Shown here one piece after another: positions 16,032-24,661 of a stretch of DNA of 28,056 bases. The stretch is from an uncultured Clostridia bacterium (lineage in GTDB: Bacteria > Bacillota > Clostridia > Lachnospirales > CAMVHY01): the NCBI GenBank assembly GCA_946415665.1, contig CAMKTI010000008.1, positions 1 through 28,056 on the forward strand, read 5' to 3'. Every line of letters starts with the position of its first letter. The stretch's first letter is position 1. A program made the translations under genes and the position numbers. The notes below the pieces were generated by a model. It was not told the DNA's origin. It was given only the letters and a program-made list of their open reading frames with translations, and made no database searches.

Positions 16032-17690
16032 TTATTTTTTTTCTTCTTCATAATTCTTCATGAGTGGGCCATTATATATAAGTTTTATACCGTGCGATTT
16101 AGATTTGATACCAAGAGATTTAGAATTGTTTCCAGTTGTTTTTTTTAAACTATCTTTTAAACTATCTTCAATACTATCGTATTTATTTTTAAACAAGCTA
16201 ATACCTAAATTAAATAAAACAGTTAATGTTGCGAAAATAACAGTCGGCGCACCGAAAGCGATGGCACTTTGCCAGGCTAAAACTCCGGTAATACTCAAAA
16301 TAGGAAATGTTATAGCAGTAATAAATCCGATAATGCCTACAGAAATCACCCAATAATTGCTGGAACAGTCTGCGTATACCCTGAGTTTTATTGCTTTTGT
16401 TATCAACCATGTAATATATGGTAAAGTAAGAGCTAAGAGTGGTATTCCTATACCGAGACTGAGTTCGAACCCGAAAAATCCAATTTTGCAAATAATTCCA
16501 ATACCTGTAAATATAGCAACTATTGGAAAAATCATGCGTTTCATAACCAACATTCGGTGGTTAGTTGTTCCGCTATTGATGATTCCGTTTGAAAACTTGC
16601 AAATCTCATCTTTATCTCCGTATTCAGCGAGTTGTTTATCATATTGGAACCCAACATTATGAGATGCGGTCAAAGTGTTTGTAAAAATAAAACGGCTCGC
16701 TCCAATAAAAATAAACATTGCACAAATTCCTATTCCTAAAGAACCAAACGGAAAAATTCCAAATGAAATCAAAATATTGATGCTTATTCCGCCAAAAAAC
16801 ATTGCTATATTTGATATTTCTTCAAGTATGGTTCTAAATTCAAGTAAATTATTCGACATAACACAACTCGATAATATAACAGCCAAAACAGATGCAAACA
16901 ATGCAGTTGGAAATGCAAGAGTCCAAGTCAAAGTTCTGGTGACACATAAAGCAAAAAGCGTAATAGTAGTAGCTAGACCAAGCGTACAGCCCATTGTACA
17001 AATTATGATTTTCCACCATTTTCTACAACATCTTTCTGTATAATAACGGGACTCATCATTAGAATTTGCCTTTATTATAAAATGCATAAAAGGAAATATA
17101 TCCACAACGATAGATGGTATTCCCAATCCAAGTCCTAAACCTAATCCAATAATGCCTGTACTACCGAGAGTAACAAGTATAATTCCTAAACATAAAAAAA
17201 TTATAGGCAAAATTTTAAATTTCAACAAACACATAAAACTATTTGTTGTTGATTCTCTTTGTATCAAAGAAACACTTTCGAAAATGTTATCACCATCACC
17301 GCGATAATAATCATAAGTTAAAATATATGTCCCCATAAAATGACTCAATAAAACAAAAGTAGTTGTTCCTAAAATTACTATTCCTAAAATTCCTAAAGAT
17401 AAAACTTCAAATGCGACAAATATAATTAATGTTGTGCTACATAAAAGCAATATCAAGCTTGCTATTTCTTGACGTTTCGTAAAAGTTCTACGTCGCTTTA
17501 TTTCGTATTGCCTACAAAATTTATCAGGATCATAATTATAAGAAGCATCATTATCATCAGAACTATCATCACAATCATCAGGACTATCATCACAATCATC
17601 AGAACTATCATCACAGCTAAAATCATAATCATCATCACTAGCTATAAAACCATCATTACTGTTATTACTGACATTATCTTTTTCTTCCAA
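16032..17690 (-). CDS. Polytopic membrane protein with about six two-helix repeats and an Asp/Ser-rich N-terminus
   Basis: I do not recognise the family. The N-terminal 50 residues are almost only Asp, Ser and Cys in short repeats (DDSSDDCDDSPDDCDDSSDD). After that come six hydrophobic blocks of about 45-55 residues, each long enough for two membrane helices and rich in Gly at the turn: for example GIIGLGLGLGLGIPSIV, GFFGFELSLGIGIPLLAL and GVLAWQSAIAFGAPTVIF. Polar linkers of 15-40 residues with Tyr, Asp and Cys separate the blocks. This gives about 12 membrane segments in a repeated module. The tail is Ser/Lys-rich. I chose TTG 17690 as start because GGTGGTGATC, one base away from the full anti-SD match GGAGGTGATC, precedes it by 8 bases after the core. 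That gives 552 residues. It is monocistronic, with its own promoter. No transport motif or catalytic motif is seen. Confidence 0.75.
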   Translation of the reverse strand: MEEKDNVSNNSNDGFIASDDDYDFSCDDSSDDCDDSPDDCDDSSDDNDASYNYDPDKFCRQYEIKRRRTFTKRQEIASLILLLCSTTLIIFVAFEVLSLGILGIVILGTTTFVLLSHFMGTYILTYDYYRGDGDNIFESVSLIQRESTTNSFMCLLKFKILPIIFLCLGIILVTLGSTGIIGLGLGLGLGIPSIVVDIFPFMHFIIKANSNDESRYYTERCCRKWWKIIICTMGCTLGLATTITLFALCVTRTLTWTLAFPTALFASVLAVILSSCVMSNNLLEFRTILEEISNIAMFFGGISINILISFGIFPFGSLGIGICAMFIFIGASRFIFTNTLTASHNVGFQYDKQLAEYGDKDEICKFSNGIINSGTTNHRMLVMKRMIFPIVAIFTGIGIICKIGFFGFELSLGIGIPLLALTLPYITWLITKAIKLRVYADCSSNYWVISVGIIGFITAITFPILSITGVLAWQSAIAFGAPTVIFATLTVLFNLGISLFKNKYDSIEDSLKDSLKKTTGNNSKSLGIKSKSHGIKLIYNGPLMKNYEEEKK

Positions 17691-17750
17691 TTTGATCACC
17701 ACCAACTAAATAAATATGGTAAATCCAACAACATATAACAGGACAACTTT

Positions 17751-17779
17751 ATTTTAACATAAAAAACAACATGTGACAA
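17751..17779 (-). promoter_or_regulatory. Promoter of the polytopic membrane protein gene
   Basis: On the minus strand TTGTCA (17779-17774), a 17-base spacer, and TAAAAT (17756-17751), about 60 bases before the start codon. Confidence 0.65.
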
Positions 17780-17923
17780 TAATTTTATTAAAAAAATTTT
17801 TAAGCTAAAAAAACAACCTTATTTAGATCGTTTTTTCTTATTCGCACATAAATTTTACGCAAAAATAATCTCGAATTAAAAATTATCATGAAAATTATTA
17901 CTTTGAAATTTAAATTATTAGGT

Positions 17924-18702
17924 AGCATTTACATAAAATAAAAATAAAAAATAGGTTGAGCAAAAAGAAAAAGTAATAAGATGGAGATATGAAATTTACC
18001 AAAATATAATGTAAAAAGCTATAGGGATTAATGCCGATAGCAAGGAAATCGGCGAAGATATCAAACTACAAATTTATGTGTGCAATGCTTTACATAACAG
18101 AGAATTGTTGCAAATGGAGAGCATTACCAAAAAAATATGGAGATTGGCACACGATTTATATGAGATTTAGTAGATGGTCGAAGAGTTCTAAAATCGCCAA
18201 AGCTATTGTTTTTTTTCTTTAAAACCTTGATTTTAGAAGCTATGAGAAATCAAAAACTGTTTAATGAAGGGGATTATATATTATTTATTGATAATACGAG
18301 CACAACGGTGAGTCCAGATGCAAACAAGAATAAAAATAATCAGGAACAAAGCATCGAACGTTCAAAAATGGAGCCAACAACAAAATTACATCTGTATTGT
18401 ATATCTTCATGTCGAGCGGTTTTTCATTTGTCTCCTAACAGTTTTTATGACGCCCCTGAAGGAAGAAAATTGATTGAATCCATATATTCCAAAAATAATA
18501 ATTATCTCTTGATGGACAGAGCCTACGAAGATGATAAAACTTTAGCCAAAGCTCACGAATTTCGCACTGTTGTTTCACCTAAAAAAAATCGTAAGTTATC
18601 TTGACGCAAAAAATTTTTACTCGCTACGATAAGCTTGATTCTATTTTTATCTCTACTATCTCTCTTAGTTTTATTTTTGATTTGCTTTTTATGTGAACGC
18701 TA
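17924..18702 (+). mobile_element. Degraded IS5-type insertion sequence (type 2)
   Basis: The left end AGCATTTACATAAA and right end TTTATGTGAACGC are imperfect inverted repeats. The same ends occur at 26645-27470 (inverted) and at 27629. The element is about 780 bases long with one transposase gene, which is broken. Type 2 differs from type 1 in end sequence and transposase. Confidence 0.8.
17989..18696 (+). pseudogene. IS5-family transposase (type 2), frameshifted and missing its catalytic Glu region
   Basis: ATG 17989 begins MKFTKI, followed by two early stops (18007 and 18022). The N-terminal domain then reads MPIARKSAKISNYKFMCAML and WRALPKKYGDWHTIYMRFSRW. The frame shifts near 18200. The second part holds FIDNTSTTVSPDANKN (first catalytic Asp) and YLLMDRAYEDDKT (second Asp). 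After PKKNRKLS at 18600 a deletion joins directly to KIFTRYDKLDSIFIS and the end LLFM at 18696. The segment with the third catalytic residue (IERYF in the copy at 26648-27411) is therefore lost. The copy is inactive. Confidence 0.88.
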
Positions 18703-18810
18703 ATTTTTATGTATTAATTAATTTGTTTTAAAATCAAATTTATCCAATTGGCATTAAAAAAGAGCCTTGAGAAAGACTATTTTTGGTTGTTTAAATACTG
18801 ATTTATTAAT

Positions 18811-19998
18811 TTATTTATCATTTAAATGATAAACAGAAGTCATGCCAGGCATTGGTTCTTTTTGAGTTAAATTTTCATATTTTAAACTTTTGTTATCTTG
18901 ACTCTTAGGCCTTTTTCTCTTTTCATTAATCCATCGAAATTTATTATTAAACGCGTAAGATTGACATGCTTTGTTAATAAAATAATACCCCAAAAACAAA
19001 AACGGAATCACACCAAAAACAAAACTCAAAACTGCTGCAACAATATATAATTCAGTTGGTTTTGGTTCAAATTCAATTCCAAGTCTCTCACGATCCCCAG
19101 CATTAAATATGTCATAACCATAAAAAGCTGTATCTGAGAAAATATTTTTGTCAACGATATTCCAAAAATCTTTTTTGTTGGAAATTATTTTTATAAACTG
19201 AGTAATATCTTTGATAGAGCCGATTTTAAAGTAAGAATTAATTAATTTTGTGTAATTAACTGAGCCATTACCAAAATTTACTACTTCACATAATATACCA
19301 AAATCCTCTATGCCATAATCAGGTATCAATCTACTCAGAAAGTCAAAATCATTTGTTTGCCACTCTAGTTTCACACTTGAATCATTCATTTTACTACGAA
19401 TAAAATTTTTAAAATCGGAGTGTGAGCAAATAGATTTGTAGCAGATATGTTTTTGTAAATCCTCCAAATTATCGTAATTAATATTCTTAAGATTGTCAGT
19501 TTGTGATGGTAAATAAAATATGTACTTAGTATTTTTTAACGTATCATCTGAAAACACCGATTTAAATTTTTTTATTTCTTCATATCTGAAACGAACACCA
19601 TTTATATATCCATCACCTTTATAAAGAACATATCTAATCAGATCCTCTAAACAATTTTTTGTATAAAAAATATATTCGTTATCTCCTACCTGGATATTTA
19701 AACGCGCCGTCGATGGATGTTCCATCAATTTATCTATATTTGTAATTGCAGCCTTTGCGATTTTTCCATCGATAATCAATCTATCAATCCGTAATTTATT
19801 ATCTACGATGTAGTAATTATATGTATCTTTATTATTTTGATCTATTCCTAAATCTTTCTTAATCTGCTTTTTAATTTCATCCAAATTATCTTTTTTATTT
19901 TCGTCTTGCAAATCGTTAAGCGAATCCAATATTTTTATCAAATTATCCTGATTTTTTATTGGTGGCTCGATCATTTTTTTCTCATCTTGTTTATTCAT
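18811..19998 (-). CDS. Unrecognised protein with C-terminal membrane segment(s)
   Basis: 395 residues without a family I recognise. Residues 1-60 are highly charged and probably coiled or disordered (many Asn, Asp, Lys). Residues 60-310 look like a soluble alpha/beta domain. Residues about 318-347 are strongly hydrophobic (YIVAAVLSFVFGVIPFLFLG and on), enough for one long or two short helices, and a basic, proline-containing tail of about 45 residues follows. There is no signal peptide. The start is ATG 19998 with AGAGG upstream and its own promoter at 20065-20093. The order soluble part, hydrophobic hairpin, polar tail matches the deubiquitinase and the gene at 24662. Whether it is exported cannot be decided from the sequence. 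Confidence 0.75.
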   Translation of the reverse strand: MNKQDEKKMIEPPIKNQDNLIKILDSLNDLQDENKKDNLDEIKKQIKKDLGIDQNNKDTYNYYIVDNKLRIDRLIIDGKIAKAAITNIDKLMEHPSTARLNIQVGDNEYIFYTKNCLEDLIRYVLYKGDGYINGVRFRYEEIKKFKSVFSDDTLKNTKYIFYLPSQTDNLKNINYDNLEDLQKHICYKSICSHSDFKNFIRSKMNDSSVKLEWQTNDFDFLSRLIPDYGIEDFGILCEVVNFGNGSVNYTKLINSYFKIGSIKDITQFIKIISNKKDFWNIVDKNIFSDTAFYGYDIFNAGDRERLGIEFEPKPTELYIVAAVLSFVFGVIPFLFLGYYFINKACQSYAFNNKFRWINEKRKRPKSQDNKSLKYENLTQKEPMPGMTSVYHLNDK

Positions 19999-20064
19999 AA
20001 CAAACCAACCTCTCTAAAATAAAATTTTTTTACAATAGCAATCAAAAACACAATTCCATTTTAG

Positions 20065-20093
20065 ATTTTATCACAGATATTTAAAAAAATCAA
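20065..20093 (-). promoter_or_regulatory. Promoter of the gene at 18811-19998
   Basis: On the minus strand TTGATT (20093-20088), a 17-base spacer, and TAAAAT (20070-20065), about 65 bases before ATG 19998. Confidence 0.6.
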
Positions 20094-20219
20094 TAGTAAA
20101 TAAATTTTTGCGATACGTAACATACAAAATAAAATTCTGTTTTTAGCATAGCAATTTATTTTTAAAACCAAATTTAAATATGTTGCCGAGATTAACTTTT
20201 AAAACCAACTTTTTTACAC

Positions 20220-20256
20220 AAAAAAAGATTGTGACATAAAATCACAATCTCTTTTT
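20220..20256 (-). terminator. Terminator of the nifJ - ferritin-like operon
   Basis: On the minus strand AGATTGTGA (20250-20242), a 7-base loop, and TCACAATCT (20234-20226), followed by T-rich sequence (complement of the A-run before 20226). The 9-base stem is perfect. T-runs on both sides could make it bidirectional. Confidence 0.85.
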
Positions 20257-20301
20257 TAATAAATTTTATTTTTGCACGGCTATTTTTCAAACTAATATTT
20301 T

Positions 20302-20760
20302 TTATATCTGCGCGAACAACCAATTTTGCAATCCGATTTTTTCTATCAAATCAAATTGTTGCTGAATCCAATTTTTATCTTCATCTTCATCCTGATAATA
20401 ATCACTCAAAATATTAAACGACTTATAATCATCTCTAGCTTTTTCAACAATATTTTTTAACCACGCCAGACCATTTACCGATATTTCTAAATCATATTTC
20501 AAAAATTCCACGATATCATAATAAATTGGGCTTTCTTTTTGCGCTTCATTTTTTATTTTAAAATCCAAATCCAATAATCTATCTATAAACTTACTAACAT
20601 ATTCTCGCTCTTCTTTTGCATGCAACAAATATTTTTCTCCGAGTTTATTAAAACCTTGAGAAATAAAAATTCTTGCATGCATTTCATGTCCAATAGCTTG
20701 CTGTGATAAACCAGTTATAATTTCTTGCATGCCCATTAAAACTTCTTGTTTATTCCCCAT
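20302..20760 (-). CDS. Bacterioferritin/ferritin-like protein with an altered di-iron site
   Basis: 152 residues of mainly helical sequence. By eye it aligns end to end with bacterioferritins: EMHARIFISQGFNKLGEKYL (about 26-45), the HAKEEREYVSKFIDRLLDL helix, and the very typical C-terminus DLIEKIGLQNWLFAQI. Bacterioferritins oxidise and store iron in a 24-subunit shell. Here several ferroxidase ligands appear changed: the first-helix Glu is not Glu (Leu18), the His of the ExxH pair in helix B is Tyr54, and the His of the last ExxH is Asp128. The haem Met position is Arg52. Glu51 and an acidic cluster (121-128) remain. Iron oxidation may therefore be weak or different. The gene lies 38 bases after nifJ on the same strand and shares its terminator, so it may protect the oxygen-sensitive Fe-S enzyme. 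Confidence 0.72.
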   Translation of the reverse strand: MGNKQEVLMGMQEIITGLSQQAIGHEMHARIFISQGFNKLGEKYLLHAKEEREYVSKFIDRLLDLDFKIKNEAQKESPIYYDIVEFLKYDLEISVNGLAWLKNIVEKARDDYKSFNILSDYYQDEDEDKNWIQQQFDLIEKIGLQNWLFAQI

Positions 20761-20798
20761 AAAAAACGACCCCTAAAATATTTTTTTAATAAAATTTT

Positions 20799-23700
20799 CT
20801 ACTCCGATAACTTTTTATAAATATTATATCTATTTTTTGCGTCATCTTCAGCTTGTTTAAATAATTTTTCTGCATGCTCCGGGAATAAAAGCTTTAGCGA
20901 CGAATATCTCACCTCATTATCAATAAATTCTCTAAACGATTTAACCGGCGCGTCAGAATCCAAAACAAACGGATTTTTATTTTCTTTAACCAATTCCGGA
21001 TTATATCTATATAAATGCCAATAACCGCATTCAACAGCTTTTTTTGCTTCTTCCTGAGAACAACCCATTCCAGCTTTTATTCCGTGATTTATACATGGTG
21101 CATAAGCAATAATTAACGATGGCCCATGATATTTTTCTGCTTCCAGCATCGCTTTAATTAATTGTCTCTGATTTGCTCCCATAGAAACTTGTGCAACATA
21201 AACATAGCCATAACTCATGGCTATCATGCCCAAATCTTTCTTTTTGACTTTTTTACCCGACGCAGCAAATTTTGCAACTGCTCCGGCTGGCGTTGACTTA
21301 CTCGATTGTCCACCTGTATTCGAATAAACTTCTGTGTCAAATACCAAAACATTTATATCTTCGCCCGAAGCTAAAACATGATCCAAGCCGCCAAATCCAA
21401 TATCATAAGCCCAACCGTCTCCACCTAAAATCCATTGCGATTTTTTTGCGAGCCAATTTTTATTATTAATTAAATCAAGCGCCAATCTTTGACTTTCTTC
21501 GCTTAAATCATTATTTTTTAAACTCATATCTAACATATTAACTAAATTTTGGCTCATGACTTTCGACTCTTCACCATTATCAAAAGTGTCAAGCCAATTA
21601 TTTAAACTCGTTTTTAATTCTTGACTATCAACCAAATCAAGCAAATTTTTTGCTTTATTTTTTAAACCTTCACGAGTTTGTTTAACCGAATTATACATTC
21701 CAAAACCATATTCAGCATTATCTTCAAACAACGAATTCGACCATGCCGGACCTTTTCCTTCAGAATTACAAGTATATGGCGACGACGGATAACTTCCTCC
21801 CCAAATCGAAGAACATCCTGTTGCATTCGCGATATACATACGATCGCCAAATAATTGCGTCAATAATTTTGCATACGGAGTCTCTCCACATCCTGCGCAC
21901 GCTCCAGAAAATTCTAATAACGGCTCTTTAAGCTGACTATTTTTTATATTATTCGGACTCGGCGTTTTTTTACAAGATAATTCATGTGTCGCATAATTCC
22001 AATTTTTAATTTGCTCGCTTTGCGTTTTAATATCCTTCATAACTAAAGCTTTTTCTTTAGCCGGACAAATTTTGGCGCAATTTCCACATCCGGTACAATC
22101 CAACGGACTAACTTGAACTCTAAATTCATAATCTGCAAAATCTTTACCATTCGCTTTTATACTTTCAAAACTTTCCGGCGTTTTATCTTTATTTTTATCA
22201 ACCAAAAACGGTCTTATACTTGCATGCGGACAAACCAAAGCACATTGCCCACACTGAATACAATTTTCTTTTATCCAACATGGTACTTCAACTGCAACTC
22301 CACGTTTTTCAAAACTTGCTGTTCCACATGGCAAAGTTCCGTTTTCGTAATTTTTAAAAGCACTTACAGGCAATTCATCGCCTTTTAAATCATTAATTTT
22401 CTTAGCGATATTTTTTACAAATTTAATTCTCTCGTTATCATCTGCTAAAACATTATCTTCTGTATTATTATCACTTTCATCGCTCAAATTTTTCCAGCTA
22501 TCCAAAACATTTATTTCTTTCACATTTTCTAATCCTGCATCGACGGCCAAACAATTCATATTTACTATTTTTTCGCCTTTTTTGCCATAAGTCTTTTTAA
22601 TTGCTTCTTTCATATAATCAGCGGCCTGCTCAACAGGAATTATATTCGTTAATTTAAAAAATGCTGCCTGCAAAACAGTATTTATTCTATTTCTTAAACC
22701 AATTTCACGCGCTAATTTTAATCCGTCTATTACATAAAATTTTATATTATGCTTAGCCATAAATTTTTTATAATAACTAGGCAATTTATCTTCGATTTCA
22801 TTTTCTGCCCAAGAACAATTTAACAAAAATATTCCGCCGTCTTTCAAATCCGAAATCATATCATATTTATTTATATATGCCTCGTTATGACATGCAACAA
22901 AATCTGCCGTGTTAACTAAATAAGTCGACTTAATTTTTTTATTTCCAAATCTTAAATGCGATTGTGTAACTCCACCAGATTTTTTTGAATCATAAGCAAA
23001 ATATGCTTGCACATTCATATCTGTATGATCGCCAATAATTTTAATCGAATTTTTATTTGCTCCGACAGTTCCGTCTGAACCCAAGCCCCAAAATTTACAG
23101 CTTATATTTTCTTTTGGCGAAACATCAATTGGCTTTCCAACTTCAAGCGATAAATTCGTCACATCATCTTTTATTCCGACTGTAAAATGATTTTTTGGAT
23201 TCTCAAGTTTTAAATTTTCATAAATCGCAATAATTTGTGCCGGCGTAAAATCTTTCGAAGCTAAACCATATCTTCCGCCAACTATTACTGGCTTTTCATT
23301 TTCTTCAAAATAAGCCGTAACTATATCTTGATACAAAGGTTCTCCAAGCGAACCAGGTTCTTTTGTTCTGTCCAAAACGGCAATTTTTTTCACACTTTTT
23401 GGCATTACATTAATAAAATGTTTAATCGAAAAAGGACGATAAAGATGAACTTTTAATAAGCCGACTTTTTCTCCTTGCGCCATTAAATAATCAATCGTTT
23501 CTTCGATTGCATCACACGCTGAGCCCATTGCAATAATTACTCGTTCTGCTTCTGGATCGCCATAATAATTAAATAATTTATAATCGTGCCCCGTTATTTT
23601 ATTTATTTCGTCCATATATTTTTCAACTACACTTGGCAAAGCAAAATAAAAATTATTGCAAGCCTCACGAGCCTGAAAAAATACATCAGAATTTTGTGCT

Positions 23701-24356
23701 GTGCCGCGTGTAACCGGATGATTTGGATTTAAAGCCTGTCTTTTAAAATCATCAAGCGACTTCCAATCAATCAAATGTTTTAAATTTTCATAATCCAAAC
23801 ATTCTATCTTTTGAATCTCATGTGAAGTTCTAAAACCGTCAAAAAAATGCATAAACGGAACTTTTCCTTTAAGCGCGCTTAAATGTGCAACCGCCGCCAA
23901 ATCCATCGCTTCTTGAACACTTGCCGAACAAAGCATTGCAAAACCCGTTTGACGACACGCCATTACATCACTATGATCACCAAAAATTGATAATGCATGC
24001 GTTGCAATCGTTCTCGCCGTTACATGAAAAACGCACGGCAAAAGCTCGCCCGCAATTTTATACATATTTGGAATCATTAATAATAAACCTTGAGACGCCG
24101 TAAAAGTTGTTGTTAAAGAACCAGCAGCAAGTGAGCCGTGAACAGTTCCTGCCGCTCCCGCTTCAGATTGCATTTCAACAACTTTAACCGTTTGATCAAA
24201 TAAATTTTTTTGTCCACGCGCAGACCATTCATCAACATGTTCTGCCATTGGTGAAGATGGAGTAATCGGATAAATCGCAGCTACTTCTGTAAAAAAATAA
24301 GCAGTATGAGCTGCCGCCTGATTTCCGTCCATCGTTTTTTTTGTTTTATTAGACAT
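20799..24356 (-). CDS. nifJ: Pyruvate:ferredoxin (flavodoxin) oxidoreductase
   Basis: A single-chain cytosolic enzyme that converts pyruvate and CoA to acetyl-CoA and CO2 while reducing ferredoxin; it is central to anaerobic energy metabolism. At 1185 residues it is full length. Domain order: pyrimidine-binding domain with YPITPSSPMAEHVDEW near the start and GSLTTTFTASQGLLLM; domain II with LDRTKEPGSLGEPLYQDI; gamma-type domain; a ferredoxin-like domain with two [4Fe-4S] motifs, CIQCGQCALVCPH and CTGCGNCAKICP; and the TPP-binding domain with GACAGCGETPY, GDGWAYDIGFGGLDHVLASG and VYSNTGGQ. The proximal cluster cysteines are in CAGC and CINHG. Start ATG 24356 with GGAGAT before it. The promoter has an extended -10. 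The stop is TAG. Nothing is missing. Confidence 0.97.
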   Translation of the reverse strand: MSNKTKKTMDGNQAAAHTAYFFTEVAAIYPITPSSPMAEHVDEWSARGQKNLFDQTVKVVEMQSEAGAAGTVHGSLAAGSLTTTFTASQGLLLMIPNMYKIAGELLPCVFHVTARTIATHALSIFGDHSDVMACRQTGFAMLCSASVQEAMDLAAVAHLSALKGKVPFMHFFDGFRTSHEIQKIECLDYENLKHLIDWKSLDDFKRQALNPNHPVTRGTAQNSDVFFQAREACNNFYFALPSVVEKYMDEINKITGHDYKLFNYYGDPEAERVIIAMGSACDAIEETIDYLMAQGEKVGLLKVHLYRPFSIKHFINVMPKSVKKIAVLDRTKEPGSLGEPLYQDIVTAYFEENEKPVIVGGRYGLASKDFTPAQIIAIYENLKLENPKNHFTVGIKDDVTNLSLEVGKPIDVSPKENISCKFWGLGSDGTVGANKNSIKIIGDHTDMNVQAYFAYDSKKSGGVTQSHLRFGNKKIKSTYLVNTADFVACHNEAYINKYDMISDLKDGGIFLLNCSWAENEIEDKLPSYYKKFMAKHNIKFYVIDGLKLAREIGLRNRINTVLQAAFFKLTNIIPVEQAADYMKEAIKKTYGKKGEKIVNMNCLAVDAGLENVKEINVLDSWKNLSDESDNNTEDNVLADDNERIKFVKNIAKKINDLKGDELPVSAFKNYENGTLPCGTASFEKRGVAVEVPCWIKENCIQCGQCALVCPHASIRPFLVDKNKDKTPESFESIKANGKDFADYEFRVQVSPLDCTGCGNCAKICPAKEKALVMKDIKTQSEQIKNWNYATHELSCKKTPSPNNIKNSQLKEPLLEFSGACAGCGETPYAKLLTQLFGDRMYIANATGCSSIWGGSYPSSPYTCNSEGKGPAWSNSLFEDNAEYGFGMYNSVKQTREGLKNKAKNLLDLVDSQELKTSLNNWLDTFDNGEESKVMSQNLVNMLDMSLKNNDLSEESQRLALDLINNKNWLAKKSQWILGGDGWAYDIGFGGLDHVLASGEDINVLVFDTEVYSNTGGQSSKSTPAGAVAKFAASGKKVKKKDLGMIAMSYGYVYVAQVSMGANQRQLIKAMLEAEKYHGPSLIIAYAPCINHGIKAGMGCSQEEAKKAVECGYWHLYRYNPELVKENKNPFVLDSDAPVKSFREFIDNEVRYSSLKLLFPEHAEKLFKQAEDDAKNRYNIYKKLSE

Positions 24357-24431
24357 AAAAAAATATCTCCTTTGTGTTTAAATTAAAAATTTTATTTTTG
24401 ATTTTAATCAATAAAAACAAAAACGCGATTT

Positions 24432-24440
24432 ATTATAACA
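24432..24440 (-). promoter_or_regulatory. Extended -10 promoter of nifJ
   Basis: On the minus strand TGTTATAAT (24440-24432), a perfect extended -10 element about 75 bases before the nifJ start. No clear -35 is seen at the normal distance. Confidence 0.6.
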
Positions 24441-24468
24441 CGCAAAAAAAATTTGAACCCAAAAATAA

Positions 24469-24492
24469 ACTTGAGTCCAAAAATTATTTTTT
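24469..24492 (+). repeat. Direct repeat, left copy
   Basis: ACTTGAGTCCAAAAAT followed by one variable base pair and a T-run. The same 24 bases with one difference recur at 26466-26489, bracketing the gene at 24662-26425. Confidence 0.8.
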
Positions 24493-24577
24493 CCCAAATG
24501 TCATTAAAATTTTTTTCGCTAGTGCTATTAATTAAAAGATATATTTATGTGTATTTTTTTTTATCGCATAAGAATTA

Positions 24578-24605
24578 TTGACAAAAACATTTTTAGTGTT
24601 ATAAT
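24578..24605 (+). promoter_or_regulatory. Consensus promoter of the gene at 24662
   Basis: TTGACA at 24578-24583, a 16-base spacer, and TATAAT at 24600-24605. Both hexamers are perfect. The start codon lies about 55 bases downstream, after GGAGAG. Confidence 0.8.
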
Positions 24606-24661
24606 TTAATTGGTTAAGTGTTAAACAATAAATTAAAAAATTAAAATGGAGAGTGAGTGTA

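Noticed and set aside
16455..16480. GGTTCGAACTC-like T-loop motif on the minus strand, suggesting a tRNA
   Set aside because: It falls inside the polytopic membrane protein gene and encodes GFFGFELSLG. No acceptor stem or anticodon arm can be formed around it.
17469..17738. Plus-strand open frame of Ile/Thr repeats
   Set aside because: It is the antisense of the Asp/Ser-rich repeat of the membrane protein gene; the composition is explained by the DNA repeat.
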